Positions 5,941-13,801 of a stretch of DNA of 33,844 bases are shown here, one piece after another (positions within the stretch are counted from its first letter, which is position 1; the number at the start of each line of letters is the position of its first letter). The notes below the pieces were generated by a model that was given only the letters and a program-made list of their open reading frames with translations, was not told the origin of the DNA and did no database searches. This DNA is from a virus. Both the position numbers and the translations under genes were made by a program. The stretch is from the IMG/VR virus record IMGVR_UViG_3300045119_000091, positions 1 through 33,844 of that record. One strand, 5' to 3'.

Positions 5941-6240
5941 GTGTTAAATGAATCATCTTTAAGTGAACAATATATTGCAGATCTAAAAATTATAGTAGAT
6001 TTAACAAATGGATATATTTTATCATTTGTTAAAGAAATTGATCCAAAGAATTACAAAGATAATATTGAGCTATTTATTAGTACCTCTTTATCAGGACCTT
6101 CAATGATAGCTGCCGTAATTATAGATAAACTGTCAGGAACATTTCATCTTGATAGAAAAAAGGTTATGAAAAACTTTATTAAAAAATTAGAACTTTCAAT
6201 TAAAATAGTTGAACAAAAATATAAACAGGATAATAAATGA
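5941..6240 (+). CDS. Hypothetical protein (99 aa)
   Basis: GTG start at 5941 with AAGGAAG about 8 nt upstream; no in-frame ATG lies nearby. The sequence is rich in Ile, Lys and Ser and looks alpha-helical, with a basic C-terminal half. The stop overlaps the next ATG by four bases. No family is recognised. Confidence 0.6.
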   Translation: MLNESSLSEQYIADLKIIVDLTNGYILSFVKEIDPKNYKDNIELFISTSLSGPSMIAAVIIDKLSGTFHLDRKKVMKNFIKKLELSIKIVEQKYKQDNK

Positions 6241-6611
6241 ATTTCAGTGACGCAATGGAAAAATTAAAATCTGGTTCAAAGATAACTAGGCATGAATGGA
6301 AGAGTCTTCTTTATTTCATGATGCAAGATGATGTGATTAAATCTTTTCAATCAAGAATTTCTACTTATGTTTATTGCGAAGACATTATGACATCAAGCGG
6401 CTGGCTCATTGATAGTGATGAAAAAGAATATTCCTTCTGCGATATTATTGGTCCATTACAGTCAGGATCTAACGCTAGATTAAAAGAATGGAAGGAAGCA
6501 TATATTTACTTTGACCATTCTGTAAAAGAAATTGTTATTCATAACATGGAATATTATCCTTTTGTTCCTGCTTTTGATTCTTTTGTTAAAGAAGACTGGA
6601 TTGAATTATAA
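6237..6611 (+). CDS. Tandem-duplicated Tad2-like (DUF2829) protein, candidate anti-Thoeris sponge
   Basis: The 124 residues show two copies of one motif. Residues 3-22 (F-S-D...LKSGSKITRHEWK) align with 67-86 (F-C-D...LQSGSNARLKEWK). Each is followed by an aromatic strand, and the chain ends KEDWIEL, the closing DW motif of DUF2829. Tad2 proteins of this family bind and sequester cyclic nucleotide signals of Thoeris defence. A second, single-domain member lies at 27012-27266. The family call rests on motif pattern. The fused-pair architecture is seen directly. Whether it still binds a signal is unknown. Confidence 0.6.
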   Translation: MNFSDAMEKLKSGSKITRHEWKSLLYFMMQDDVIKSFQSRISTYVYCEDIMTSSGWLIDSDEKEYSFCDIIGPLQSGSNARLKEWKEAYIYFDHSVKEIVIHNMEYYPFVPAFDSFVKEDWIEL

Positions 6612-6613
6612 TT

Positions 6614-6802
6614 ATGTCATTCAAAGACAAAACATTCTGTGCCTCACCCAATTGTAAAAATAAATGTGGTAGGAAAATGACAGAGAATGAAAAAGATCAG
6701 TATATTCAAATGGTGTCTCGTCTGCATTTTAGTATTCCAGTATCTTATGCATATTTTTGTGTTGAACCAGAGGAAGAAAAGGGAATTTTAAATGTTAAAT
6801 AA
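6614..6802 (+). CDS. Small Cys-rich phage protein, likely zinc-binding (62 aa)
   Basis: Starts two bases after the preceding gene. FCASPNCKNKCGRKMT near the start and SYAYFCVEP near the end resemble a short protein common in phages of Gram-negative bacteria. The four cysteines suggest a metal site. Function unknown. Confidence 0.65.
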   Translation: MSFKDKTFCASPNCKNKCGRKMTENEKDQYIQMVSRLHFSIPVSYAYFCVEPEEEKGILNVK

Positions 6803-6971
6803 GATTATATGCGCAATTATAGGACATGACTTTGATTTCTCTAAGAGAGAGAAGTTTGTTGATACATTATTAAAAGAAACTGGATTAATAGATTTTGAAA
6901 AGGATGTTATTGTAAAGGAATTTTATAAATGTTTGCGATGTGGAAAACTTACAAAAGTTATTGAGGATTAG
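6792..6971 (+). CDS. Small C..GH..CxxCG protein, DUF1660-like (59 aa)
   Basis: Overlaps the preceding gene by 11 bases. It begins MLNKIICAIIGHDF and has KCLRCGK near the end, the C-x3-GH ... CxxCG pattern of small prophage proteins of the DUF1660 type. The product of 8363-8509 has the same layout. A structural zinc is likely; role unknown. Confidence 0.55.
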   Translation: MLNKIICAIIGHDFDFSKREKFVDTLLKETGLIDFEKDVIVKEFYKCLRCGKLTKVIED

Positions 6972-6976
6972 AAAAA

Positions 6977-7162
6977 ATGAATGAATTTACGAAAGAAGAA
7001 ATAAAGTGGCTTTATGAAGACATAGTTACTGCATTAGGTGAACACATGCATTCTACAAGCATGGCATACCGAGTAACTGAAAAGCTAAAAGTAATGATTG
7101 ATGATCTTGAAATTTCTTATTTAGAAAAATCATTAGATGATCCTAAGCTCCAAGGATTGTAA
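6977..7162 (+). CDS. MNEFTKE-family small protein, copy 3 (61 aa)
   Basis: The N-terminus MNEFTKEEIKWLYEDI matches copies at 4854 and 5229, and KVMIDD parallels their KVQSMIDN segment. It lacks the C-terminal CEHD...CxKCGE part, so it is a shortened or diverged paralogue. Function unknown. Confidence 0.6.
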   Translation: MNEFTKEEIKWLYEDIVTALGEHMHSTSMAYRVTEKLKVMIDDLEISYLEKSLDDPKLQGL

Positions 7163-7163
7163 A

Positions 7164-7370
7164 ATGAATGATTTATATACATTTAAACAATTTGTATCAG
7201 AGCAGAAATTATTCACAGAAGCAGGGCTGAGAGATATTATCTTTAAGCGAGATAAAAATAATCTTCAAAAAAGCGGGGCCATCCTTAGATATGGTAAAAA
7301 AATAATAATTGACAAAGAAAAATTTTTTAAATGGTTTAAAGATCAATATGCAATCCCTCCTGAAAATTAA
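7164..7370 (+). CDS. Excisionase-like winged-helix DNA-binding protein (68 aa)
   Basis: The ATG at 7164 (AAGGA upstream, right after the previous stop) is preferred to a start at 7137, which would overlap that gene. The pattern YTFKQFVSEQKLFTEAGLRD, then a basic wing (RYGKKIIIDKEKFFKWF), is that of small phage HTH proteins related to excisionases and AlpA. With no integrase in the genome, it is more likely a regulator. It ends next to a hairpin (7371-7394). Confidence 0.6.
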   Translation: MNDLYTFKQFVSEQKLFTEAGLRDIIFKRDKNNLQKSGAILRYGKKIIIDKEKFFKWFKDQYAIPPEN

Positions 7371-7647
7371 GTCTGGTTTTAATAATAATCAGACCTAACT
7401 TCATGTTGTCTATATAAATCAACTACTTACTGGTTTATATAGACACCAAGATCAGTATAATATTTACACCAACAATATAATCAATTAATATACACTTTTT
7501 ATGTTCTATATAAGTCCTTATTTATACTAAGTTAAACAATAAGATCTTAAATCTACTAGATTTTTTAAATACCATCAATTAAAATTACCGAGCTACATTT
7601 TTAAATTTTAAATACGGATATTTAATTTTATTAATAAGGAGATTCAA
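7371..7647. other. AT-rich intergenic region before the collagen-like gene
   Basis: Holds a hairpin GTCTGGTT/AATCAGAC (7371-7378, 7387-7394) without a T-run and the long inverted repeat at 7407-7445. CTATATAA occurs three times (two arms of that repeat and near 7514, one inverted). I see no gene and no clear sigma70 promoter in the rest. Confidence 0.5.
7407..7445. promoter_or_regulatory. 12-15 bp inverted repeat, operator-like
   Basis: TGTCTATATAAA (7407-7418) and TTTATATAGACA (7434-7445) are perfectly complementary. Three more pairs (one G-U) extend the stem to 15 bp with a 9-nt loop. It could be a large operator or a stable RNA hairpin in the leader of the collagen-like gene. Confidence 0.55.
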
Positions 7648-8322
7648 ATGGACCATGAAAAAAAATGCTGTTGTCCTGGTGAAAAAGGTGACCGTGGAGA
7701 CAAAGGCGAACAAGGAATGCAGGGTGTTCAAGGAATTGCAGGTCACGATGGTGTTCAAGGAATTGCAGGACCACAAGGTATTCAGGGACCTAAAGGTGAT
7801 AAAGGTGATTGCATGCAATGCGAAAATGAATGCCATTGCCCAGAGCCTGAATTTGCTGAAGTATTCTCAATTACAACTCAAGATCTTGGAGCATCTCCTG
7901 GTCCCAATCTTGCAGGCCAAACAGTAGTTCTTGAAAATACCATTTTTAATACACCCAATATTGATTTATCTATGGCTTCTATTAATGGTAAAGTTAAAAT
8001 TAATCGTGCGGGTTGGTATGATGTTTTCACAGGAATGTGTGGTTCTTTAAATCCTGTATCATCTCCTTTGCCAGTATGGACACTATCTTTGTTTAAAAAT
8101 GGAATCATTGTTCCAGGATCCACATTTGCAAACATGACCTTAAGTCCGGAACAAAAAGCAAATGAAATATGTGCTGATGTATTGGTTCATTTTTTAGTTG
8201 GAGATATTGTTGAATTAGCAAACACATCAGTTTCTAATGTTGTGCTCACAGCACCAACCTTTGGTACAAATGCACCCACAAATTCAGCATATCTAAAACT
8301 TATCTTGCTTAAAGCTGACTGA
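7648..8322 (+). CDS. Collagen-like protein with C-terminal beta-sandwich domain (224 aa)
   Basis: Preceded by AATAAGGAGA. Residues 11-55 are fifteen consecutive Gly-X-Y triplets rich in GDK, GPQ and GIQ, flanked by Cys-rich segments (CCCPG before, CMQCENECHCP after) that could cross-link or nucleate a trimer. The C-terminal ~150 residues resemble the C1q/TNF-like or BclA-type jelly-roll that trimerises such proteins. There is no signal peptide. It could be a virion appendage or a host-surface decoration. It lies on the strand opposite the virion genes and is closed by a clear terminator. Confidence 0.75.
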   Translation: MDHEKKCCCPGEKGDRGDKGEQGMQGVQGIAGHDGVQGIAGPQGIQGPKGDKGDCMQCENECHCPEPEFAEVFSITTQDLGASPGPNLAGQTVVLENTIFNTPNIDLSMASINGKVKINRAGWYDVFTGMCGSLNPVSSPLPVWTLSLFKNGIIVPGSTFANMTLSPEQKANEICADVLVHFLVGDIVELANTSVSNVVLTAPTFGTNAPTNSAYLKLILLKAD

Positions 8323-8329
8323 TATAATG

Positions 8330-8350
8330 AGGCCGAGAAATCGGCCTTTA
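8330..8350 (+). terminator. Intrinsic terminator after the collagen-like gene
   Basis: AGGCCGA (8330-8336), loop GAAA, TCGGCCT (8341-8347), then TTTATTT. It has a GC-rich stem, a stable tetraloop and a short T-tract, eight bases after the stop codon. Confidence 0.8.
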
Positions 8351-8362
8351 TTTGAGTTTACT

Positions 8363-8509
8363 ATGATTAAGCGCATCAAATGTTTTTTTACAGGACATAA
8401 TATCATTTGTTCTTACCCCTCGACTTATTCTTGGTATAAAAATGGAACGCGTTTTTATAAGATTGAAACTTTAAGGATTTGCAATAAATGTAAGAGAGCG
8501 TTCAAGTAA
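8363..8509 (+). CDS. Small C..GH..CxxC protein (48 aa)
   Basis: ATG 8363 is preferred because an earlier in-frame ATG (8327) lies inside the terminator. It begins MIKRIKCFFTGHNIICS and ends RICNKCKRAFK, the same C-x3-GH ... CxxC layout as the product of 6792-6971. A possible zinc-binding prophage protein of DUF1660 type. The ribosome site is weak. Confidence 0.5.
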   Translation: MIKRIKCFFTGHNIICSYPSTYSWYKNGTRFYKIETLRICNKCKRAFK

Positions 8510-8519
8510 AAAAATTTAC

Positions 8520-8548
8520 TTGCAGTCAAGATCTGAATTTTGTAGCAT
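8520..8548 (+). promoter_or_regulatory. Possible promoter before the WGR gene pair
   Basis: TTGCAG (8520-8525) and TAGCAT (8543-8548) are spaced by 17 bp, 33 bp before the next ATG. Each hexamer has two mismatches to consensus. Confidence 0.3.
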
Positions 8549-8580
8549 ATATATCCTTGGTTGTATAAAAGGCAAACACT

Positions 8581-8703
8581 ATGAGGTTTTATAATCTTGA
8601 CGGTGTTGAAGAGGATGTTCAAGAACCAAAATTCTTCACGGATGAAGAAGCATTAAAAGAGCAGTTACAATCCCTGAACGAACTTTTGGAGTATTATGAA
8701 TAA
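8581..8703 (+). CDS. Tiny acidic protein (40 aa)
   Basis: ATG at 8581 behind AAAAGG. It encodes 40 residues beginning MRFYNLDGVEEDV, very acidic. It overlaps the WGR gene by eight bases, implying coupled expression. No family is recognised. Confidence 0.45.
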   Translation: MRFYNLDGVEEDVQEPKFFTDEEALKEQLQSLNELLEYYE

Positions 8704-8935
8704 TACATATCGATGGTTGAATAAAGAAAAGTCACGTTATTATACAATTGCCATTCAAAAACGCTCACCAGGTGAAATAATATTAAATTATTCATGGGGA
8801 GGATGTAATTCAAATCGAGGCGGCAAGAAAAGTTTATTGGTTGAAAGTCATGAAGAGGTACAAAAGTACGTCAACTTAATGATGAAGAGGCGCAAAAGCC
8901 GTGGTTATGAGCTTATCGCGCCAATAATGCATTAA
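8696..8935 (+). CDS. Stand-alone WGR-domain protein (79 aa)
   Basis: RYYTIAIQKRSPGEIILNYSW is followed by GGCNSNRGGKKS and a helix EEVQKYVNLMMKRRKSRGYEL. This matches the WGR domain, a small beta-rich fold with a Trp-Gly core and a following helix, found in PARPs and in bacterial and phage proteins. In PARP1 the domain contacts DNA ends; here the role is unknown. It is the last rightward gene. Its stop codon overlaps that of the convergent tail gene. Confidence 0.65.
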   Translation: MNNTYRWLNKEKSRYYTIAIQKRSPGEIILNYSWGGCNSNRGGKKSLLVESHEEVQKYVNLMMKRRKSRGYELIAPIMH

Positions 8936-9639
8936 CGCATTCTTCTTGCTCCTATCCATCCATAAGCGCCCATGGTTGATACTGCAAATACAAGGGTCGT
9001 TACTAGATAAACGGTAGTTGTTCCTGCAAGACTTATTCTGCAAGACCCAACTGGAAAACCTAGTGTTAGATTTGCAGCGGCTGCAATATTTGTGAAATTA
9101 ACAAATGCATTATTTGGACCTGAGCCAGGTAATGTCGCTGATACTGTGTTAATGGCCGCGCTGTATGCTGAGGTAGTAGTACCAGCAGCTGGTAATGTAT
9201 AGACCGTACCGAACACATCCCAGTCTCCAGCAGTTAGTGATATTGATGTAATATTTACGCAAACTGTTGAAGTTACAGCAACTGGAGTACCAATTCCTAT
9301 GTTTGAGCTTATAAATTCGCCGACATAACTCGCCGCTGCATTGTTGTTTGTAGGAGTACCAACGATTCCTTTTGTTGTTGGGCTGAATGTCACGCTTCCA
9401 AATGTAACATCACTTGTTGTTGCAATTGACTGAGGAAGACTTAGAGTTACGGGACCTACGGATGCAGAGGCAATGACTTGATTTGCGGTGCCCGTAATTG
9501 TTGTAGTAGCAACACTACCAATTAATGCAGCTAATTGAGTACAAGTTTCTTTATATGTGACGCCAGCTTGAACTACTGGAAAAATATCTGTTAATGATGG
9601 TGCTGCTATCGCTGGCAATGCGCTTATTTTGACGCCCAT
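8932..9639 (-). CDS. Tail appendage/fibre-type virion protein (235 aa)
   Basis: The N-terminus GVKISALPAIAAPSLTDIFP is shared with the 751-aa protein just upstream, so the first ~45 residues are probably a common virion-attachment or assembly module. The remainder is rich in Thr, Ala, Ser and Val, with beta-strand alternation, as in phage fibre tips. It ends with a basic RRMR tail. It is the most distal gene of the late operon. Host-recognition role is inferred. Confidence 0.6.
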   Translation of the reverse strand: MGVKISALPAIAAPSLTDIFPVVQAGVTYKETCTQLAALIGSVATTTITGTANQVIASASVGPVTLSLPQSIATTSDVTFGSVTFSPTTKGIVGTPTNNNAAASYVGEFISSNIGIGTPVAVTSTVCVNITSISLTAGDWDVFGTVYTLPAAGTTTSAYSAAINTVSATLPGSGPNNAFVNFTNIAAAANLTLGFPVGSCRISLAGTTTVYLVTTLVFAVSTMGAYGWIGARRMR

Positions 9640-9652
9640 GTGAAACTCCTTG

Positions 9653-11908
9653 TTAAACTGATATAAATTCCGTTACTACTAAATAACCTGCGGTCCCCGC
9701 GGAGCCTGTTTGAGCCGCACTTAAATTCCCGCCGCCCCCGCCACCGGAACCAAACCCATTGCCAGCAGTACCAGGGTTATTTGATGCCGCACTTGTACCG
9801 ATTCCTCCCGCACCAAAGGGAGATGATCCGCCATTACCTCCGCATCCTAGAAGTGCCGCCCCTGCTGATAATCCCGGGGAACCAGGTTGACCATTAGATG
9901 TTGCAATAGTGGTTCCTGAACTGACTGTTGGCACTCCTCCAACGCTTCCTATTATGAAATTTGATCCAACTCCCACAGGGCCTGCAGCACCACCTGTGCA
10001 TGAAAATAAAGTTGCTCCGAACGTCGTAGTTCCTCCGGCGCCTCCTACTGCCGCACTTCCTCCGGCAGCACCTGCAGCCCCTATTGTTACGCCTTTTGAT
10101 GCGCCAATTTGAGCCGCCGTATATAGAACTTTTGCATATCCACCTGAACCTGCTCCCGGCGCACATACATAGGTTACTGAACCACCAGAGGCAGTACCAC
10201 CAGATCCCCCGCCTCCTGCAACCCCCTCAACGATGCAAAACTGCATTCCAGTTGTTGGGGTATACGTACCATTACCGGTAAATGACTGTACAACTACCTG
10301 AGTAATCGGCTTTCCAGTTGACCATGTTGGTGTTGTACTTGCGCCAGACAACAATGTCAATCCAGCTGTTGCAGTTCCTGCAAGTATTGCAAGCGCACTC
10401 GCATTTGAATAAACTATGCCCCCGTTACTAGCTGTTAGTGCAGCATTAGCTCCGCCTTGTGCAAGAGTGACTTGATTTTCACCTGATACGGCGGTCCCTG
10501 TAGCGGCATAATATGCAACTTGGCCAATAGTCCCGCTATTAACCGTTCCTGTTCCCGTTGACGGAGAAGAAGACCAGTTTGTGCCATCAGAGGTTAAAAC
10601 GTTACCTGAGGTTCCGGCGGTAGTTGGGAAGGTAGCAGTCGTATAAGCATTGGTTGTGCCATCCGAGCGCAATATCTTACCAGCAGTCCCTACAGTATTT
10701 GGCCATAAAGAAGTCGAGGCTATATAGTTTGTTCCATCCGAAATAAGTATCGCGCCACTGGCACCACTACCACTCGGGAATGTTGGAGTTGACCAAGTAG
10801 GCGCAGCTGTAGCACCTGATTGAAGCATCTTACCCGCAGTGGCAGTACCCGATAAAATTGCTCCTGCTGTTGCTGTACTGTAAAATATACCCCCATTGCT
10901 TGCAGTTAAACTTGCATTCGTGCCTCCGCGAGTTAATCCTAGTTGTCCAGTCCATCCCAATGTTAAGGAGGTGGCTTGTAAAAGAGCTGTTGCAGGAGTT
11001 CCGCCTAATGTTAATGTCACATTGGTGTCATCAGTTTTCGTAAGGGCTGCCGGCACGACTCCTGGAACTGATTGCCAGGTAGGCAGCAATCCTGCTCCAT
11101 TGGACACTAAAACTTGGTTGGCAGTACCTACGCCGCTCACATTCTGGAAAGTTCCTGTGGCTGTGGTGCCTGCGCAAATAACTGAATAAGCTGTAAAGGT
11201 TGTATTTCCAGTACCTCCTAAAGGGACTGTTACCGGCGTAAATCCTGCCACTAATGATCCACTTGCTAATGCGCCGACCGTTGTAATTGACGATTGTCCA
11301 ACATATAAGGCGGAGATATCTATTACAGGAGTGTTGCCCCCTGTTGATGTAATACGGTTTGCAGTTCCGCTGACTGAGGTGACGCCGGTTCCTGCGGGTA
11401 TTGCCCATGTTCCATCACCTCTCCAGAATGTTGTAGCTCCAGCACTTGTTCCGCTGTTTAAATTAGTAACTGGAAGATTTCCCGTGACACCCGTAGTTAA
11501 TGGCAAACCTGTGGCATTAGTAAGCGTTCCTGAGCTGGGCGTGCCTAATGCGCCATTGAATGTGACGAACGCACCTGGGGAACCCACATTAATACCTAAT
11601 GCAGTTGCGACACCTGTACCGAATGCGCTAATTCCCGTCCCACCTCTAGATACTGCTAATTGTCCTGTCCATCCAAGTGTCATAGATGTTGCATTTAATA
11701 ATGCGATTGTAGGAGAGCCACCCAGTATCATTGTAACATTAGTATCATTTGTGCTTGTTAATGCGTTACCGTTGGCTTGAAATAATGTTAGAAGCTGTTG
11801 ATTTGATTCTTGATAAGTCACCGGCCCTGGTAATTGGTCGACAGGATACACATCGGTTAATAATGCCGATGGAGCTACTGGAAGCGCCGAAATTTTTATG
11901 CCTGACAT
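9653..11908 (-). CDS. Large repetitive tail fibre protein with glycine-rich tip (751 aa)
   Basis: The N-terminus SGIKISALP...LTDVYPV is shared with the next gene. The body is built from repeats: [20 protein letters not shown] and related TNDTNV..., LGWTGQL..(S/T)RGGT twice, and LTASNGGI(F/V)YS...TATAG twice, an arrangement frequent in phage fibres. The last ~200 residues are glycine-rich ([24 protein letters not shown]), like glycine-rich receptor-binding tips. The ATG follows CGGAG. Probable fibre or receptor-binding protein. Confidence 0.75.
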   Translation of the reverse strand: MSGIKISALPVAPSALLTDVYPVDQLPGPVTYQESNQQLLTLFQANGNALTSTNDTNVTMILGGSPTIALLNATSMTLGWTGQLAVSRGGTGISAFGTGVATALGINVGSPGAFVTFNGALGTPSSGTLTNATGLPLTTGVTGNLPVTNLNSGTSAGATTFWRGDGTWAIPAGTGVTSVSGTANRITSTGGNTPVIDISALYVGQSSITTVGALASGSLVAGFTPVTVPLGGTGNTTFTAYSVICAGTTATGTFQNVSGVGTANQVLVSNGAGLLPTWQSVPGVVPAALTKTDDTNVTLTLGGTPATALLQATSLTLGWTGQLGLTRGGTNASLTASNGGIFYSTATAGAILSGTATAGKMLQSGATAAPTWSTPTFPSGSGASGAILISDGTNYIASTSLWPNTVGTAGKILRSDGTTNAYTTATFPTTAGTSGNVLTSDGTNWSSSPSTGTGTVNSGTIGQVAYYAATGTAVSGENQVTLAQGGANAALTASNGGIVYSNASALAILAGTATAGLTLLSGASTTPTWSTGKPITQVVVQSFTGNGTYTPTTGMQFCIVEGVAGGGGSGGTASGGSVTYVCAPGAGSGGYAKVLYTAAQIGASKGVTIGAAGAAGGSAAVGGAGGTTTFGATLFSCTGGAAGPVGVGSNFIIGSVGGVPTVSSGTTIATSNGQPGSPGLSAGAALLGCGGNGGSSPFGAGGIGTSAASNNPGTAGNGFGSGGGGGGNLSAAQTGSAGTAGYLVVTEFISV

Positions 11909-11913
11909 ATTGC

Positions 11914-12057
11914 CTACTCCGTGGCTAAAATATCTTGTGATAATTGAGTCATAATAAATTTATTGTCTTGTGTAATAATTGCAAATTCTGTCTCAACAGC
12001 ACCTTCTGAAGCTGCATACATAAGAATAACAATTAGCCCACCATAAGCACCCTGCAT
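11914..12057 (-). CDS. Small protein between fibre genes (47 aa)
   Basis: The 205-bp gap between two fibre genes contains a minus-strand frame beginning [20 protein letters not shown] and ending just before the next ATG. AAAAGGA precedes it, in a 4-bp AGGA-loop hairpin at 12061-12072. The start is hydrophobic and could be a short membrane or packing segment. No family is recognised. Confidence 0.5.
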   Translation of the reverse strand: MQGAYGGLIVILMYAASEGAVETEFAIITQDNKFIMTQLSQDILATE

Positions 12058-12113
12058 CAATAAATCCTTTTAAAGTATCTGCGCCCTAATTAGATGACGC
12101 AGAATAATTGTTA

Positions 12114-13451
12114 CTAAGCTGTTGTGCTTATTAAATGATAATAAACCTTAATTCTCCAAGTGCTATCACCAGTCGTAAATGCTTGAGTCAAGTTAGAGAT
12201 ATACAATCCTTTATTAGCACAGGTAGTAAATGGAGCTAATACTAGGCCGCCATTAAGCTTAAATACAGTACTTGCAGCAGCAAAGAAATCAGCTGCAGCT
12301 TCATCACTAGATGCATGAACACCCGCGCCATTTGCAGTAAGGTCATATTGCGCCGCAACAACACCACCAGCAGCATAGGCCGCAGATACGAAAGTCATCT
12401 GCAATTGGATACTATCAACGATTATCATAGTATTTGCCCCGGGAGCCGCAACCAATAGAACAGGAGCCGCATACATGCCATTAAATTGGGCTGCTGTTAA
12501 AGAAACTTGTGCAAACTTTTGAGCAGGAACACCAGAATCAATAATAACGCCTCCAGTACCGGAAAATACTGGATAATTACCACTCACTAATGTAGCAGTG
12601 TTAACTATAAACTTCCCGGTAGCGGCTCCCACGTCAGGAATTGATATAACCTGTGATTGTCCAACAGATGCAGCATTGCTGATTGTGGTATTAAATGCAC
12701 CGCCGGCATTTGTGGCGGCTAGAATCAATGTGCCATTTGCAGCGGTTGCAGGGAAGGATATAAAAGTACCAGCATCACCTGAAGAACCAGAGGTAATATT
12801 TCCTGCGGTTGATGTAATCGCACCTGATGCCGTGATAGTACCAGCAGTAGTTGCAATATTACCTGATGATGTAATTGTACCAGCAGATACGGCCAAGTTT
12901 CCCGTGCTGATAGTCAACCCAAACCCTAAGGTACTTGCGGTTGTTTGCGCTTTAAGGTTGCCAGCGGTATCAGAAAACACGGCCAATGCGTTTGCAGTAG
13001 AAGCGCCGCCTGAGAATGTCACGCCACCCGCAGATGGATCGGCATTAAACACCATAGCATCAACACCAATGGTTTGGGGAATAGGCTCAACTAAGGTATA
13101 GAAGTTACCAGCATTTACAGAGCCCGCACCAACGGCTACGTATTCACCGGGTTTTAATTGCTCGATATTTTGTTGGTCATCTGCACGTTGTAGAACAACA
13201 GTTGATCCAATACTCAATACAATGTAAATACCTTGCTGGTATGTGGTTGTTTGAGTTTGAAGCAATACACGGTCACCAACATTACATACAACACCATCAA
13301 TAGTTAGAGAAGATGCAGCGATTGTTAATGTAGCACCAACGCCATTATTGTTTGGTCCATTATAATAGGTTCCTGCGATGTTAGAGGTTGAAGCAAGACG
13401 CACAGGGGTTAGCCAGGGCGAAAAGACTGTTTCTGTTACTTTTGTAGTCAT
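12114..13451 (-). CDS. Tail fibre/structural protein (445 aa)
   Basis: Residues ~10-135 match a common phage fibre module: PVRLAST...NIAGTYYNG, then LTIDGVVCNVGDRVLLQTQT, QQGIYIV, LQRADDQQ. A repetitive stretch follows (GTITSSGNIATTAGTITASGA and similar), then a C-terminal beta-rich domain. Strands of this kind assemble trimeric fibres. Start at ATG 13451, with its Shine-Dalgarno in a 6-nt hairpin loop (13451-13468). Confidence 0.7.
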   Translation of the reverse strand: MTTKVTETVFSPWLTPVRLASTSNIAGTYYNGPNNNGVGATLTIAASSLTIDGVVCNVGDRVLLQTQTTTYQQGIYIVLSIGSTVVLQRADDQQNIEQLKPGEYVAVGAGSVNAGNFYTLVEPIPQTIGVDAMVFNADPSAGGVTFSGGASTANALAVFSDTAGNLKAQTTASTLGFGLTISTGNLAVSAGTITSSGNIATTAGTITASGAITSTAGNITSGSSGDAGTFISFPATAANGTLILAATNAGGAFNTTISNAASVGQSQVISIPDVGAATGKFIVNTATLVSGNYPVFSGTGGVIIDSGVPAQKFAQVSLTAAQFNGMYAAPVLLVAAPGANTMIIVDSIQLQMTFVSAAYAAGGVVAAQYDLTANGAGVHASSDEAAADFFAAASTVFKLNGGLVLAPFTTCANKGLYISNLTQAFTTGDSTWRIKVYYHLISTTA

Positions 13452-13468
13452 TTTAATTCCTTTTAAAA
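13451..13468 (-). promoter_or_regulatory. Shine-Dalgarno hairpin of the 445-aa fibre gene
   Basis: Read on the minus strand: TTTTAA-AAGGAA-TTAAAA, whose last A is the first base of the ATG. A perfect 6-bp AT stem exposes AAGGAA. Same design as at 33273, 31661, 30188, 26906, 19069, 15427 and 13802. Confidence 0.55.
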
Positions 13469-13490
13469 TTGAATAGTAATATTACATTTT

Positions 13491-13506
13491 GAAGTTAGCT
13501 AACTTC
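13491..13506. repeat. Perfect 16-bp palindrome over a stop codon
   Basis: GAAGTTAGCTAACTTC covers the TAG of the 100-aa gene on the minus strand. There is no T-run after it, so terminator function is doubtful. A similar stop-spanning palindrome is at 1322-1337. Confidence 0.55.
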
Positions 13507-13801
13507 CCCACACGATGCTAGTTGCGGTTGTTGCGGCACTATTTACCATGATACTAAAGACTGGATGCCAAACACCTGCTGCTAACCCGATTAGAGTCTG
13601 ATCGGTACCATCCCATTTTCTATATGAAACGTTACCTGTGACGCCGACATATAACCAGCGTGCAAATTCTACTGAGCCATTGGCTCCATACATTGTATTA
13701 ACTACAACATCCCCAGTGCGTGCAACGCCTGCCATGACGCGTGTAGGACCCGTATATGCATTTGGGTCTAAAGCTGGGACATTTACTAGTTGTACTGCCA
13801 T
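13499..13801 (-). CDS. Spike-base-like virion protein (100 aa)
   Basis: The segment EFARWLYVGVTGNVSYRKWD, followed by LIGLAAGVWHPVFSIMVN, resembles the RALYVGTxGD core of small spike-base proteins (RCAP_Rcc01079 type) found in phages and gene transfer agents. The length of 100 residues fits. It lies between two fibre genes. Role as a fibre-base or baseplate adaptor is inferred. Confidence 0.5.
   Translation of the reverse strand: MAVQLVNVPALDPNAYTGPTRVMAGVARTGDVVVNTMYGANGSVEFARWLYVGVTGNVSYRKWDGTDQTLIGLAAGVWHPVFSIMVNSAATTATSIVWGS

Noticed and set aside
7648-8322. Bacterial spore or exosporium protein
   Set aside because: The Gly-X-Y block resembles BclA, but the genome is clearly a phage and collagen-like proteins are common in phages.
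9894-11780. Several Pro- or Arg/Cys-rich frames on both strands
   Set aside because: They are shadows of the repetitive Gly/Ala/Thr-rich fibre gene on the minus strand.
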